Notes: a model not told the origin generated them from the sequence alone. A stretch of 64,000 nt of DNA from Vombatus ursinus (GCF_900497805.2 NW_020954569.1:23064755-23128754); one strand, 5' to 3'; numbered from the stretch's first letter, positions 34,280-45,200 are shown. Translations and numbers: made by a program.

Positions 34280-35470
34280 AATAATAGATAATATTAAGAG
34301 AAGCAGACTATACAGTATTTAAAGGCAGTATAGACAATGAAAAAGCAATATTATTAAACCTACATGTTCCAAGTTTCATAGCAATTGTGAAAAGAGAGAA
34401 TGACAATAAAACAAAATAGTAGATGTTAATGTTCTATCAGACTTTGATAAATTCAAGAGAAAGATAAAAAAGAAAAAGAAAATACAGAATTAAAAAGATG
34501 ATTGGAAAATTAGATTTGTTGAATGTATGGCACTATCTAAATGGCAACATTACAGAATTCTCAGCATCCTATAATACCTTAATGCATTTTACTACGTGAT
34601 GTTTTACAACAAAACTATAAACAAATATAAAAGATCATTAGTAAAAACTATCCCTTGTGGATCAGAATGTAGTTAAAATAATAATAAAGGTAATATGAGC
34701 AAACTATAAGACTAATTAATAAAATTGTATGAAATAAGTGGGGCAATGAATAAGTCAAGAGAACCAGAGGCGAGACCAACGATTGCATAGTAGGAGGAAA
34801 CAGCACTGCCTCGGTTCCCTTGCAACTACTCCAACTAATCTTCTGCTTCTCCTTTGTAACCATTCCAAGAAGTGGTCCAGTCTGAGTAGGGATTGAATAA
34901 ATTCCAAAAAGAAATTCAAGTGGATCAACTTTATACCCCAGATCTGTCAGTCATCTGACTCACAACTTTAGAAAAATTATAGGATATAAGACATTTCTAC
35001 ATATTACCAGCTAAATTCAGCAGAGGTAAAATGAAGAAGACTTGAATATTTATCTACCAAGATACATATAGGAACTATATCAATACTATTACAAAACAAT
35101 CTTCACAGTATTAGAAATTTAAAATGATTAGAGAAACATTAATTGCATATAGGTAGGCTACAAAAAATGAGCAAATGACAGTATGATGCCTAAATTAATT
35201 TATTTATTCAGTGTCATAACAAAAATAAAATATAAACTACAAATGGACTCTGTTACAGACCTTGAAAAAATAAAATTCATACAGAAAAATAAAAGTCAAG
35301 AATGTTAAGAGAAATAATTTTTCAAAAAATAGTAGGAAGGAAGGGAGTCTAGCAGTTCTGCATGTCTGTTAATACTGCAAAGAAGTAATCCTCAAAACTA
35401 TTTGCTTCTGGTTAAAAAAAGAAGAAAGATTTATCAGTGGAATAGATTTGATATACAACATACAGTTGCC
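34280..35470 (+). mobile_element. L1 ORF2, decayed (copy 1)
   Basis: Endonuclease-region text at 34300-34640 (GGAAAATTAGATTTGTTGAA, TGTATGGCACTATCTAAATG) and ORF2 3' text at 34980-35470 (ATTTATCTACCAAGATACAT, AGAGAAACATTAATTGCATA, TAGGTAGGCTAC, AATTTATTTATTCAGTGTCA, AGTCAAGAATGTTAAGAGAA, TTATCAGTGGAATAGATTTG) follow sense order with the middle missing. Old, with no open frame left. Confidence 0.75.
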
Positions 35471-35725
35471 TAGGGAAACTAGGTGATGCAGTGGATAGAG
35501 TGCTAGGCCTGGAGTCAGAAAGACCTGAGGTCAAATCCTGCCTCAGACACTTACCAGCTGTGTGACCCTGGGCTAGTCACTTAACCCTGTTTGCCTCAGT
35601 TTCTTCATCTGTAAAATGAGCTAGAAAAGGAAATGGCAAATGACTCCAGTATCTTTGCCAAGAAAACCCTAAATGGTGTCACAGAGAGTCAGACACAACT
35701 AAAAAATGACTGAAGAACTGAAAGA
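35471..35725 (+). mobile_element. MAR1-like CORE-SINE with RTE/BovB-type tail
   Basis: Head AACTAGGTGATGCAGTGGAT, B-box region GAGGTCAAATCCTGCCTCAG, CORE CTGTGTGACCCTGGGCTAGT, GTAAAATGAGCTAGAAAAGG, TCCAGTATCTTTGCCAAGAA, and the BovB-like end GAGTCAGACACAACT. It sits between the two plus-strand L1 pieces. Confidence 0.9.
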
Positions 35726-35739
35726 TAACTTATATAAGT

Positions 35740-37812
35740 ATTTGTATGTATGTATACATATAAACTAAATTACGCCAAAGAAATTAATGGAATAGCTAAT
35801 TGAATTATAGGCAGGAAAAGACAGAAAAACTATAATTGTAAAGGACTTTCAACATATCTCCTCAAAACCTAAATCTAAATATCTGATAAAAAGATAAATA
35901 AAAAGTTACAAGTATGAATAAATATTTTAGAAAAGTGAGATGATAAATATTGAGTTGGAATCAAGATTATAATAATATATTTTTCTCCATTTTGCATGGA
36001 ACCTTTACAAAAAAAGACATTTTCTTAGGTTGTTATAAACTGATTAAAATGCAGAAAAAAGTAATATTAAACACAATTTTAATGACCTTTATACAATGAA
36101 ACTTATGATCAATAAAAGACATTTGAACAAAGGAGTAAAACTTAAATTGAGAGTAAATTGCATAATCATAAAGAGTATGTGGGTAAAGGAACAAATCAAT
36201 GAAACAATATATAATTTCAACATGAACATGATAACAATAAGACAATGTACCAAAATAAACTTTATGGGAAAAAATATATAACCCTAAACAAAAAGTGAAA
36301 GAAAAATGGTTGGGCAAGCAATTAACATTCTTTATAAAAGCAAAAAATAAAAAATTCCAACTAAATAAAAAAAGAAATTCTGAAAATGAAGAAAATAGAA
36401 ATACATTGAATTGACAGATAAACTATGAGCTATTTTAAATACTAAAACTGAAAATAGAGATATAATTATAAATGATAGAGGAAATTATTAGAAACTTTTG
36501 ACCAACTACAAACCAATAAATTAATGAAACAGATGAATTTTTAAAAATATAAAATTGCCAGATTAACAAGAATTGAAATAGAAATCTTATATAACCCAAC
36601 CAAAAGGAAAGATATTAAACAAGCCATAAATGAATCCGATGCCCATCACTTCCCTTCCACAAAAAAAAATAAAAAATAAAAAAGAAGACTAGATGGATTT
36701 TCAAGTAACTTCTGTCAAATATTCACATAATGCTTAATTGAAATATTAGATAAAATGTTTGCAAAAATAAAAAATCCTATCAAATTTCTTCTATAATACA
36801 ATTAAGTTCATGATACTATAATCAAAGGGGGGAAATGGAGAAATCTGTATACTATATCACTAATAAATATTGATACAGGAATATTATTCAATATATTGGG
36901 AAAGAGGTTACAGCAATAGATAGAGAAGTTTAGGTACTTTGACCAAATTTGATTTAAATTAGTAATGCAGTATTGGTTCAATGTTAGAAACCTACAAATG
37001 CAATAGAACAGATTAATAACAACAAAATTACATGATTATATCAATAACTGTGAAAAATTTTAAACAAAATATAACATCCCATTCTGTTAAAACAAAAGAC
37101 TAATTTGAACCTTTCTTAATGTGGTAAATAGTAAATTTATAAAAAGACAAGACAATCATATATACAATGGAGATCTGCTAGAGATGTGTTTCTAAAAAAA
37201 TATTAGCTATAGCAATGAGACCAGAAAACAAATTGAAGGAAGAGCACAGGAAAAGAAAAAATAAATTTATCACTTTTTGAAAGGAAATGATGTCTCGCTT
37301 AGAGAACCTCAGAGATTCACCTAAAATTAATTAGAACAATTAGTTACTTCTGCAAAGTAGCAAAATGTAAAATAAATGAATAGAAATCATCTCTTTGCAA
37401 ATTACCAACAAATCTCAGCTGGAAGAGAAAGAGAAATTTCATTTAAAATAACTGCATAATGTATAAAATATTTGGGAGTTCACCAACCACAGCACACACA
37501 GAATTTATAGTAATAGAATTATGATTTTTTTTTACAGAAATAAATGCAGACCTAAATAATTGATGAGATATCAAATACTCGGGTTTGCACTATGTTAATC
37601 TGATTCTAAAAAAAATTATAATACCTAAACCTATTTACTTATTTAGTGTCAACAAACCACAAAAGGATTACTGTCAAAACAGAAAAGACTCAAATACAAA
37701 ACAAAAACAAAAAACACTTATGGCAGTATGTTTTGTTGTAGCGAAGAACTGGAAATAGCATAGGTGTCCATCAATTGAGTAATGCTTGAATAAATTATTT
37801 GTGCTTTTTTTG
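35740..37812 (+). mobile_element. L1 ORF2 to 3'UTR, decayed (copy 2), about 2.1 kb
   Basis: Sense L1 landmarks run from the endonuclease region (AATTATAGGCAGGAAAAGAC, TGGGTAAAGGAACAAATC, AAGACAATGTACCAAAATAA) through RT (TTGCCAGATTAACAAGAATT, ACAAGCCATAAATGAATCC, AGACTAGATGGATTTTCAAG) to the ORF2 end and early 3'UTR (GAAGAACTGGAAATAGCATA, GGTGTCCATCAATTGAGTAA). It restarts upstream of where copy 1 stops, so it is a second insertion. It is cut off at the RTE-SINE target site. Confidence 0.8.
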
Positions 37813-37823
37813 TGTATTCCATT

Positions 37824-38005
37824 GGGGCCATTTCCAGTCATTCTGATCTATATCCTGCCACTGGACCCAGATGGCACCAGAGGAGAAAGTGAGGCTGGTG
37901 ACTTTGCACACCCCTCTCTCACTTAAATCCAATTCATTTGCAAGTCATGACATCACCTTCCTGATGTCATGGTCCTCTAGGAGAACGAAGGACAAACAAC
38001 AACAA
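37824..38005 (+). mobile_element. RTE-tailed SINE (RTESINE1-type), 5'-truncated
   Basis: GGCCATTTCCAGTCATTCTG, TATATCCTGCCACTGGACCC, GGAGAAAGTGAGGCTGGTGA, TAAATCCAATTCATTTGCAA, CATGACATCACCTTCCTGAT, TCCTCTAGGAGAACGAAGGA, tail ACAACAACAA. An 11-bp perfect TSD, TGTATTCCATT, is at 37813-37823 and 38006-38016. The target was already L1 DNA. Confidence 0.92.
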
Positions 38006-39115
38006 TGTATTCCATTAACCTGTTCTATATTTGTCACCAATAGCAAATAATTTTGATAATTGTTTTAAAATAAAATTTGAGAAGCTTTACTATTGTACCT
38101 CCTTTCTATTTTAATTGTTTCCCTAGACATTCCTGAATTTTTATTCTTCTATATGAACTCTACATTTTTCCTAATTCTATAAACAATACTCTTGAAAATT
38201 TTATTGGAATATTGATATCTGCATATCAATTTGGGTAAAATTTATTTTTATCATATTAGTGTGATTTATAATTTAACATTGACTAGTTCTCTAATCATTA
38301 AAATATTTGTTTCTGTGAAAATTGCTTTTGTGTATGTCTATCTATACATATGTGTGTGCATGTCTTGTTAAGGTTAGTCTAAAATCTGCATAAGGTTTGG
38401 TTTTTATTTGTCCTCTTTCTATATATTTTTCTCTTAAAAATACATAGAAATGCTGATAACAGTACAGATTTAGTTGGTGTCTACTACTTTGTGGAAGCTA
38501 TATATTACTATGATTCTTTCAGGTTTTCAAAATAACACAGTATAAAAACCACAAATAAAGATGAAAGTTTATTCCCTTAATTCAGTGTCTATAGCTAACA
38601 TTTCTATGAATTTGGAGATAGCAGTCATCCTTGCAGCATTTCTGATCTTATCAGGAAAACTTTCCATATTTCTCCACTCCAATTAATTGTTGAGGATCTG
38701 GTTTTATTTTATCATATAAAAGAAAGGTCATTTCATTTCTTTGTTGTCCATGTTAACATACATAGTTTCTGTGTTTAATCAAATGCTTTTATCCATCTCA
38801 ATATAACCATGAGGTTTACTGTTTTAGTTATAGATATTATCTAACTGGCTAATTTTTCCATTAAATCAAACAGTTCTTGTATTCCTATAGTATATGCATC
38901 TTGGACATTCATCATTAATACTTTTTGAATCCACTACTAAAGCCTTTTGTGAATATATTTTTATTTATTATTTTGATCAATTCATGCTATTTGTCTATAT
39001 TTCACCATTTCCGCATTATCCTTCCATAGTCTAGGGATCAAAACTATGTTTGCTTCATAAAAGGAGGTTGTTAGAGTGCCTTATTTCTCTATTTTTGAAA
39101 ATAGTTTAACATGTT
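38006..39115 (-). mobile_element. L1 ORF2, antisense, decayed
   Basis: TCCATTAACCTGTTCTATAT, ATAATTTTGATAATTGTTTT, AAATGCTTTTATCCATCTCA, ATATAACCATGAGGTTTACT, TTCATAAAAGGAGGTTGTTA, TCTATTTTTGAAAATAGTTT are antisense RT-to-ORF2-end text in order. With 35740-37812 it forms a convergent, tail-to-tail L1 pair. Confidence 0.78.
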
Positions 39116-40280
39116 GGAGGGAAGCCACTTGCTAAGGAACTATCAGTTCAAATTGTATTCCTTTGGACTGGGATGAGGGAACAAACAGAGAAAGCAATAG
39201 GTAATTACGTTGTATCAGGCATTAAGACAGGTTATAAGGCCATTTTTTAAATATATCAATGAACTTGGCAGCCATGACCTGAGAAGAGTCAATGATCAAT
39301 ACGATTTTCTCAGATTGAAGCAACGATCTCAAGAAAGGGTTAGGAGAGCGCATGAAACAATATCTATGAAGGCTAATAGTGCTGGCAGTTTGGTTTATTG
39401 ATAGATTGAAAGAGTAGACAAGAGGTCAGAGTTTTATCAGTGATCCCAGAAGGCATTCAGAGAAATCAGGGAACTAATACAACTGGTTGATACCCAGGGA
39501 CCTTAGTCACCTGAGCTATGGGAGTATTGGCTTAGAATATATTGTTTTGTGTGAGGAAAATCCAATCAATAGTGCAGGCCAAGTCTATGCAGATGGGAAG
39601 AACCCATACAAAAGCAGAGAAATGAACTTGGCCTTGAATTAAGGGAAATTATTAGTTAAGGATATAATGCTTACCAAAAATTGAAAGAACAGTCTAGGAG
39701 AACAGAGGAAATTCCCTGAAAGAATCACCCTCTTTGTAAATCTAGATCCTATGGGTCTTCAGGAGAGGGTACACCAGGATAAGACAAGTTCAAATAGATA
39801 CTAGCTTGGAGTCCTTCTCTGTCAAAAGAAAATACTTGAGTGTGTAGGGGCTAACAGTGGAAGGCACAAGCTTTTTTGAGGAAAGCAGATTATAGAGTCA
39901 TATATGTGGTATGAGCAATACTCCACTTACTCAAATGACAGGCTATAAGGGAAAAAAAATTATCCTGGGGTAATATATATGAAGTTGGCATTTGGGTTCA
40001 CGTGATTATGATGCCACAAACCCCATATTGGAATCTTTCCAAGTAAGAATCATGCACAAAGATACCCCAGGGTATATCTCAAGGATAGTGGTAACAAATA
40101 AGAGGTGAAAGACTGAGTAACTTAGGGGGAAGGGGAAGAAAATTTCAAGATATATTTAGCAAGGAGAGAGTGGACCAGTAGCTATTTCATTGAGGATTTA
40201 ATTGCCAAATAAATCTACTTTGTGTATCACAAACTTTTTTGGCATATACCTATACTAAGTGACTAAGAGAAGTGAATACT
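39116..40280. other. Unassigned, moderate-G+C DNA
   Basis: About 1.15 kb more balanced in base composition than its L1 flanks. The 63-aa plus frame at 39210-39401 has no recognisable domain. It could be an unrecognised element or unique DNA. Confidence 0.4.
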
Positions 40281-40284
40281 GTAG

Positions 40285-40532
40285 ACATCATCATCATCAC
40301 AGCTAGCAACTATGTAATACTTTTGCAAATTGATTCCACAAATATTATCTCATTTGATCCTAACAACAACCCTGAGGGGTAGGTGTTATTATTATTCCCT
40401 ATTTTTAAGATGGAAAAAAGTCAGAAGTCAAGTGACTTGCCAGGATCACTCAATTAACACATGTGTGAGACAAGATTTGAACTCAGATCTTTCTGACTCC
40501 AGGTCCAATATTCTATCCAGTGTGCTACCCAA
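40285..40532 (-). mobile_element. MIR/THER1-type CORE-SINE, full length
   Basis: TATCTCATTTGATCCTAACA, ACAACCCTGAGGGGTAGGTG, AGTCAAGTGACTTGCCAGGA, TTTGAACTCAGATCTTTCTG, TTCTATCCAGTGTGCTACCC in antisense order. Confidence 0.85.
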
Positions 40533-40589
40533 ACTGGGAAAATTTGAGTAAGAAGTTTATTCAACAACATTGACTATTCACAAGATTTC

Positions 40590-41640
40590 TTCTTTCTTTC
40601 GTGACTAAGGTTGAAGAAGGGCTGCATCCCAGCATTTGTTTTCAAAGGCCCAATAAACTATGAACTATGAATAGTTCATAGCCTAGCAGTTTGTTACAAG
40701 AGTAGTGGATGCTAATGACTAGCCTGGTTAATTTCATATGGTTAATAGATGAGGATCTTACCCTAGCTTTGAAGACCTTTTCCTATATAAGGTGTTAAAA
40801 TCCCCCAAAACACCCAATTTGGGGTTTCATTTTATTGTCTTGACTCATTTTAAGAAGTGTCACTCTTCTGGGTACTTTTCTGACCATTGAGGAAGACTGA
40901 GCAAATAAAGGGTATCTTAAAATCTGTGCTATACCCTTGAATTCCATTTTTAAAAGAATATGTAGATCTGTAAAGAAAAAGAACTGACTATGAACAGAAA
41001 CTCTGGTTTCTGTTCTGGGTCTGGTACATCCCCAAAGCCCCTCAGAAAATCTTTTCAGACTAAGAAATGTCAGCCATGGAGAATCAGTGTCTAAGCTACT
41101 TTCTTCCTAGAGACAGCAGGCAACCTTAAAAAAACAATAAAAGATCTGCAAAAGAATCCCTTGCATTGAGGATTTGCACTGGGGAGTCCACAAGGGCCCA
41201 AATGGACTAGGACATAGAGAGAACCCATGAGTGGAAAGGATCCCAGGATCAGGAATCCTGCAGACAGAAGGGAAGTTTCTGAACCAAGTCAAATGCTGAG
41301 ATGGAACAGTAAGAGACACAGCTACAACATGAAGAAGAAGACTTGAACACTAACCTCTTGAGAAGAGAGTTGATTCTGTAGCAAGTCCAAATATGTTGCA
41401 CTTTTGAGCATCCTTCTCTACAGAGTGGTACTATATGTCTAGCAGATGACATAGGTTTCTGAGACTCACCAGAGAGGAAAGTTGTGGCAAGTATTTTTAG
41501 GCTTAGGTATTAGTCTTGGAGGTTTTTTGTACTTTCTGTGAATTGAAATAAAGGTTGCTCTATCCATACTCTGCCTCTACTTTACCATCTCCAATTCATT
41601 CCTTAACACTTTGTGATCTGGCTAGCCATGGAGTCTTAGA
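40590..41640 (+). other. Unassigned DNA with weak LTR-like signals
   Basis: A TATATAA at 40784-40790 lies about 115 bp ahead of an AATAAA at 40904-40909, and a second AATAAA lies near 41549. This spacing occurs in retroviral LTRs, but I find no TG...CA ends or TSD. A 10-bp perfect hairpin, CTATGAACTA/TAGTTCATAG, lies at 40658-40681. Minus frames at 41107-41319 and 41249-41452 show no domain. Confidence 0.3.
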
Positions 41641-41744
41641 ATAGAATAGAATAAAATTTGTGATGTGACAGCTTTCATTACTATGGATAATTTGTCATAA
41701 ATGTCATCTGACTCCATGTCTGAAGTTAACACCAGCATCAATTC

Positions 41745-41872
41745 AGTTCAATAAGCATTTTTTATATTCCTACTATATAACTGACACTATCCTAGGCACT
41801 TGGGATACAAAGAAAAAGAAGCTGTGCCTATCCTCTAGGAAACTATTATATTCTGTGATATTCCAACCAGCA
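41745..41872 (-). mobile_element. L2 3' terminus, antisense
   Basis: CAGTTCAATAAGCATTTTTT, CTGACACTATCCTAGGCACT, TGGGATACAAAGAAAAAGAA, ATCCTCTAGGAAACTATTA. Confidence 0.75.
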
Positions 41873-42169
41873 TAAAACTATAGAAAGATTAGAATTAAAT
41901 TATGGTATCAGATATGTTTTGTGGTTTAGGGTAAAATTCTGGTGAAGCCTCTAGAAAAATACAAGAGGTTTTCTCATAACCATACAAACTTTAAGAAAAT
42001 AATTCAGTGGAAAGTGATACCCAAGATATTAAAGTTTCTACACTGCTACTCTTCATCTCTACCAAACAATTAGTCATGATTCCTACAATGTTTTTGAAAG
42101 AATGGTTATAAAATTGAGGATACAGGACTGGATCACATCTCTGGCTATACAATCTGGGTGATCTTTGGG

Positions 42170-42431
42170 AATTAGACATACTCATATTTTCTTTCATGTG
42201 GAATTTTTTTCCTGCTTTACATATTACCATATCAATTATATTGAGACTATTGAAAGGCCTTTTAAATGCACTATGTCTTTTTTATTGAATCTTATTAATC
42301 TTTTTAAAACAATATTTTATATTTTTCCATAATTACATGTAAAACATTTTTTAACATTCATTTTTTTTAAAGTTTTGAGTTCCAAATTTTATCCTTCCCT
42401 CCCTTTTCTCCCCCTTCCCTGAGATGATAAG
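42170..42431 (+). repeat. Inverted repeat, left arm (262 bp)
   Basis: Reverse complement of 43459-43719 with three mismatches and one 1-base length difference by hand alignment (about 98.5% identity). The inner part is antisense L1 3'UTR tail (about 42300-42431). The outer part, about 120 bp, is not L1 and yet is also duplicated, so the arm is not simply a second L1 insertion. Confidence 0.95.
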
Positions 42432-42438
42432 TAAATAA

Positions 42439-42476
42439 GTTAGATAAGTTATCTAACCTGGAACAGGTTAGATAAC
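42439..42476. repeat. Nested perfect hairpins at the inner edge of the left arm
   Basis: GTTAGATAA (42439-42447) pairs with TTATCTAAC (42449-42457), and GTTATCTAACCT (42448-42459) pairs with AGGTTAGATAAC (42465-42476) across a 5-base loop. They begin 8 bases from the end of the arm. Confidence 0.9.
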
Positions 42477-42599
42477 AGGTAACACTTAGACGAAGTTGTT
42501 GCACTGATCAGTAGTGGTGAACTACTATCAAAGCTAATTTATCCCATGTGAAAATCCGTGTGTATGTCCTTTGGGTAAAGTACAGAAGTGAATGCAGAG

Positions 42600-43052
42600 T
42601 GTAGTGACTTTTCCAAATTTATTCATCCTTCCTTGAGCCTCCTACATCTTCCCTTCTCCCTACCTTTTTAGCTGAGAACTTTGCTTTAAGAGAGAATAAC
42701 TTCTATTTCTCATCTCACATCATTCGTATGCCTTCTGCCATAGTCTTCTCCTCCACCCCTGTTTCACATGAACAGGTAGCCTTCTTCCTCACAAAGGGCA
42801 GACCCCTGTACATGCACAAGTGATCCCATTCCTTCCAGTTTTATCCAGAAAATTATCTTATCATTCGCACTCTCTCATTTATCTTCAATCTTACCCTTTC
42901 AACGAGTTACTTAAACATATTCACATCTCCTCCATCCTCAGAAAGGCTTCAATATACATTGCTGCTATCTTATCATACTATATCTCCCCTACTTTTTGTA
43001 TCCTAACCTCTTGAGAAGGCTATCTACAATAGATACCTTCACTTCTTTCCTC
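42600..43052 (+). mobile_element. L2 ORF2 fragment
   Basis: Sense L2 ORF2 text before and into RT: TTCACATGAACAGGTAGCCT, CATGCACAAGTGATCCCATT, CACTCTCTCATTTATCTTCA, ATCTCCTCCATCCTCAGAAA, CTAACCTCTTGAGAAGGCTA. It fills most of the spacer of the inverted repeat and is interrupted by the L1 that follows. Confidence 0.7.
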
Positions 43053-43059
43053 TCATTTT

Positions 43060-43600
43060 CTATGGTCATTTACTACAATGCATTTTGTACCTAATCTATT
43101 CCACTGATCCACCACTCTATTTCTTAGCCAGTACCAGATTATTTTGAAAGACTTATATGGATTGATGCAGAATGAAGTGAGCAGAAACAAGAGAACATCA
43201 TACACATTAACAGCAATATTGTACCATGAAGAACTGTGAATAACTGTTTTCAGCAATACAATGATCCAAGACAATCCTAAAGGAGTCATGATAAAAAATG
43301 TTATCCACCTCCAGAGAAATAACTGATGTTGTCTGAACACATACTGAAGGATGCTATTTTTTACTTTCTTTTTCTTTCTTTTTTGTTCAAATTCCTCTTG
43401 CAGAAAATGACTAAGATTGGGATTTTTACATGATTACAGCATAACCTATATCAGATTGCTTATCATCTCAGGGAAGGGGGAGAAAAGGGAAGGAAGGATA
43501 AAATTTGGAACTCAAAACTTTAAAAAAAATGAATGTTAAAAAATGTTTTACATGTAATTATGGAAAAATATAAAATATTGTTTTAAAAAGATTAATAAGA
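43060..43600 (+). mobile_element. L1 3' end with inverted 5' segment (twin priming)
   Basis: 43060-43135 is antisense ORF2; on the minus strand it reads WYWLRNRVVDQWNRLG. From about 43139 the orientation flips to sense 3'UTR: AAAGACTTATATGGATTGAT, GCAGAATGAAGTGAGCAGAA, CAATACAATGATCCAAGACA, ATCCACCTCCAGAGAAATAA, then the GGAACTCAAAACTTTAAA-type tail. An inverted 5' piece joined to a sense 3' piece is the known product of L1 twin priming. The 95-aa minus frame at 43053-43340 is this junction. Confidence 0.82.
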
Positions 43601-43719
43601 TTCAATAAAAAGACATAGTGCATTTAAAAGGTCTTTCAATAGTCTCAATATAATTGATATGGTAATATGTAAAGCAGGAAAAAAATTCCACATGAAAGGA
43701 AATATGAGTATGTCTAATT
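43459..43719 (-). repeat. Inverted repeat, right arm (261 bp)
   Basis: Pairs with 42170-42431. It covers the L1 3'UTR tail (43459 to about 43590) and about 130 bp of the DNA beyond it, with CTTATCATCTC at the inner edge and GTCTAATT at the outer edge. Confidence 0.95.
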
Positions 43720-44622
43720 TCTTGGGCCACCACAGTAGAATTCTATAATATTTCTGGAGCTCCAAAGCAGTCTCATAAGCAATAAAATCAGACCATAGAA
43801 TCTCCTAATCACATCCACTTATGCCCTTCTCTTTTAAATTTCCTTTTACATTCCAATTTGGTACCTTTACAATTAGCAAAATTCTCACAGAAAGCTAGAA
43901 GGCTAAAGGGTATGATTGAACACTAACTGTATGATCAGCTCATTTCAGACCTATTAAGAGAAACTGCAATTGTACAAAGACATCTTTTCAAAGGTAATCA
44001 GATGCAATTCTTCAGGCTACATATCTACTAGGAGTTTAACATTTACCTCTGAGTGAAAAAAACATAAACCAACCAAATGAAAACAAACAGTAATTCAAAA
44101 CACAAAAGAATTCCTGTATTAAAAGACACAACAGATTTATTTTATGAATACGAAGAGCACAGTAATATCTCATTATAGAGGACTTTGCTTTACTACCAGA
44201 GTCCCATGTAACTGGAAGACAACAAGTTTATAATATCTGTTATATTGTTGTCCCTGAACACCTGCAGTACACTATGAGGTCTAGTAACAAAATGTCATAG
44301 ATTTACTTGGGCTTTTAAAGAAACTGATTTATTTACAAGGCAAGTAGTCATGACAAGGATTTCATCCATCTATTCAGATAAAGTGCAAGACTATGCTAAT
44401 AGAGTTGAATAAAACAAGGTCTTTTGACTTCAAGGGAACTATAATATAGTGAAAGAGAAAGATGCATCTGAATAACAGCAATATAATACAGAATGTCATA
44501 AATAAGGCATATAGGGCTCTTGGAGTTCAGAAGAAGGGGAGATTATTGCTTCCTGGGAAATCAGGAAAAACTTCATGAAAGTTTTGGAACCTGAGCTGAA
44601 ACTACAGGGTGGAAAAGTTGTC
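43720..44622. other. Unassigned DNA
   Basis: No repeat family recognised except a weak antisense L2-like stretch at 44380-44620 (GGGAACTATAATATAGTGAA, CAGGAAAAACTTCATGAAAG, TGGAACCTGAGCTGAAACTA). Confidence 0.4.
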
Positions 44623-44639
44623 AACAGATAATGATTAGG

Positions 44640-44798
44640 GGGTCAGGTAGGTGGCGCAGTGGATAGAGCACCAGCCCTGAAGTCAGGAGTACCTGAGTTC
44701 AAATCCGGCCTCAGACCAAACACTTGACACTTACTAGCTGTGTGACCCTGGGCAAGTCCACTTAACCCCAATTGCCTAAAAACAAACAAACAAAAAAA
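44640..44798 (+). mobile_element. Marsupial tRNA-headed SINE, young copy
   Basis: GGTCAGGTAGGTGGCGCAGT, GATAGAGCACCAGCCCTGAA, GAGTTCAAATCCGGCCTCAG, CTGTGTGACCCTGGGCAAGT, CCCCAATTGCC, then an A-rich tail with AAAC units. A TSD of up to 17 bp, AACAGATAATGATTAGG, lies at 44623-44639 and 44799-44815. CpGs are still present in the head and B-box area, arguing for youth. Confidence 0.95.
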
Positions 44799-44954
44799 AA
44801 CAGATAATGATTAGGAAGTGATTGCCAAGGCATGTTTCACAAAATGTTTTACCTAATTGCAATGATTACAAAAATTAAATTCCTATCAAACTCTTCAAAA
44901 ATGCATCTATTACTAGGATAATATGGAGAAAGAGTTATATAGGTATACTTCAAG

Positions 44955-45122
44955 GCCTAAATAGAGGGCTATTCTTGAAGTTAGAAAGACTTAAGGCTTG
45001 TCTCTATCACACATTAGTTCTCTGACCATGGACTTGTCATTTAATCTCTCAAACACTCAATTTATCAATCAATAAACAGTTATGCAGCACCTACTATGCC
45101 ACAGTACTGGGCTTAGAACATT
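44955..45122. mobile_element. SINE head (plus) and L2/MIR 3' end (minus)
   Basis: 44960-45062 is a diverged plus-strand SINE (TTCTCTGACCATGGACTTGT, CATTTAATCTCTC). 45065-45120 is an antisense L2/MIR end (AATCAATAAACAGTTATGCA, GCACCTACTATGCCACAGTA). Confidence 0.55.
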
Positions 45123-45124
45123 TG

Positions 45125-45200
45125 TCTGAAACAACACCCATTCAGTGACTAAGGGCTAGGTAAGAATTGAGACAAAAGATGGCCCAATTTACCAACACAA
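45125..45200 (-). mobile_element. RTE-tailed SINE, 5' fragment
   Basis: AACACCCATTCAGTGACTAA, GGGCTAGGTAAGAATTGAGA correspond to the antisense of the segment at about 8780-8830 (ATCTAGCCTTAATCATTGCC). Confidence 0.65.

Noticed and set aside
43053-43340. 95-aa minus-strand frame with a real protein motif
   Set aside because: The C-terminal part is L1 ORF2 (WYWLRNRVVDQWNRLG); the rest is antisense L1 3'UTR across the inversion junction, so it is not a host gene.
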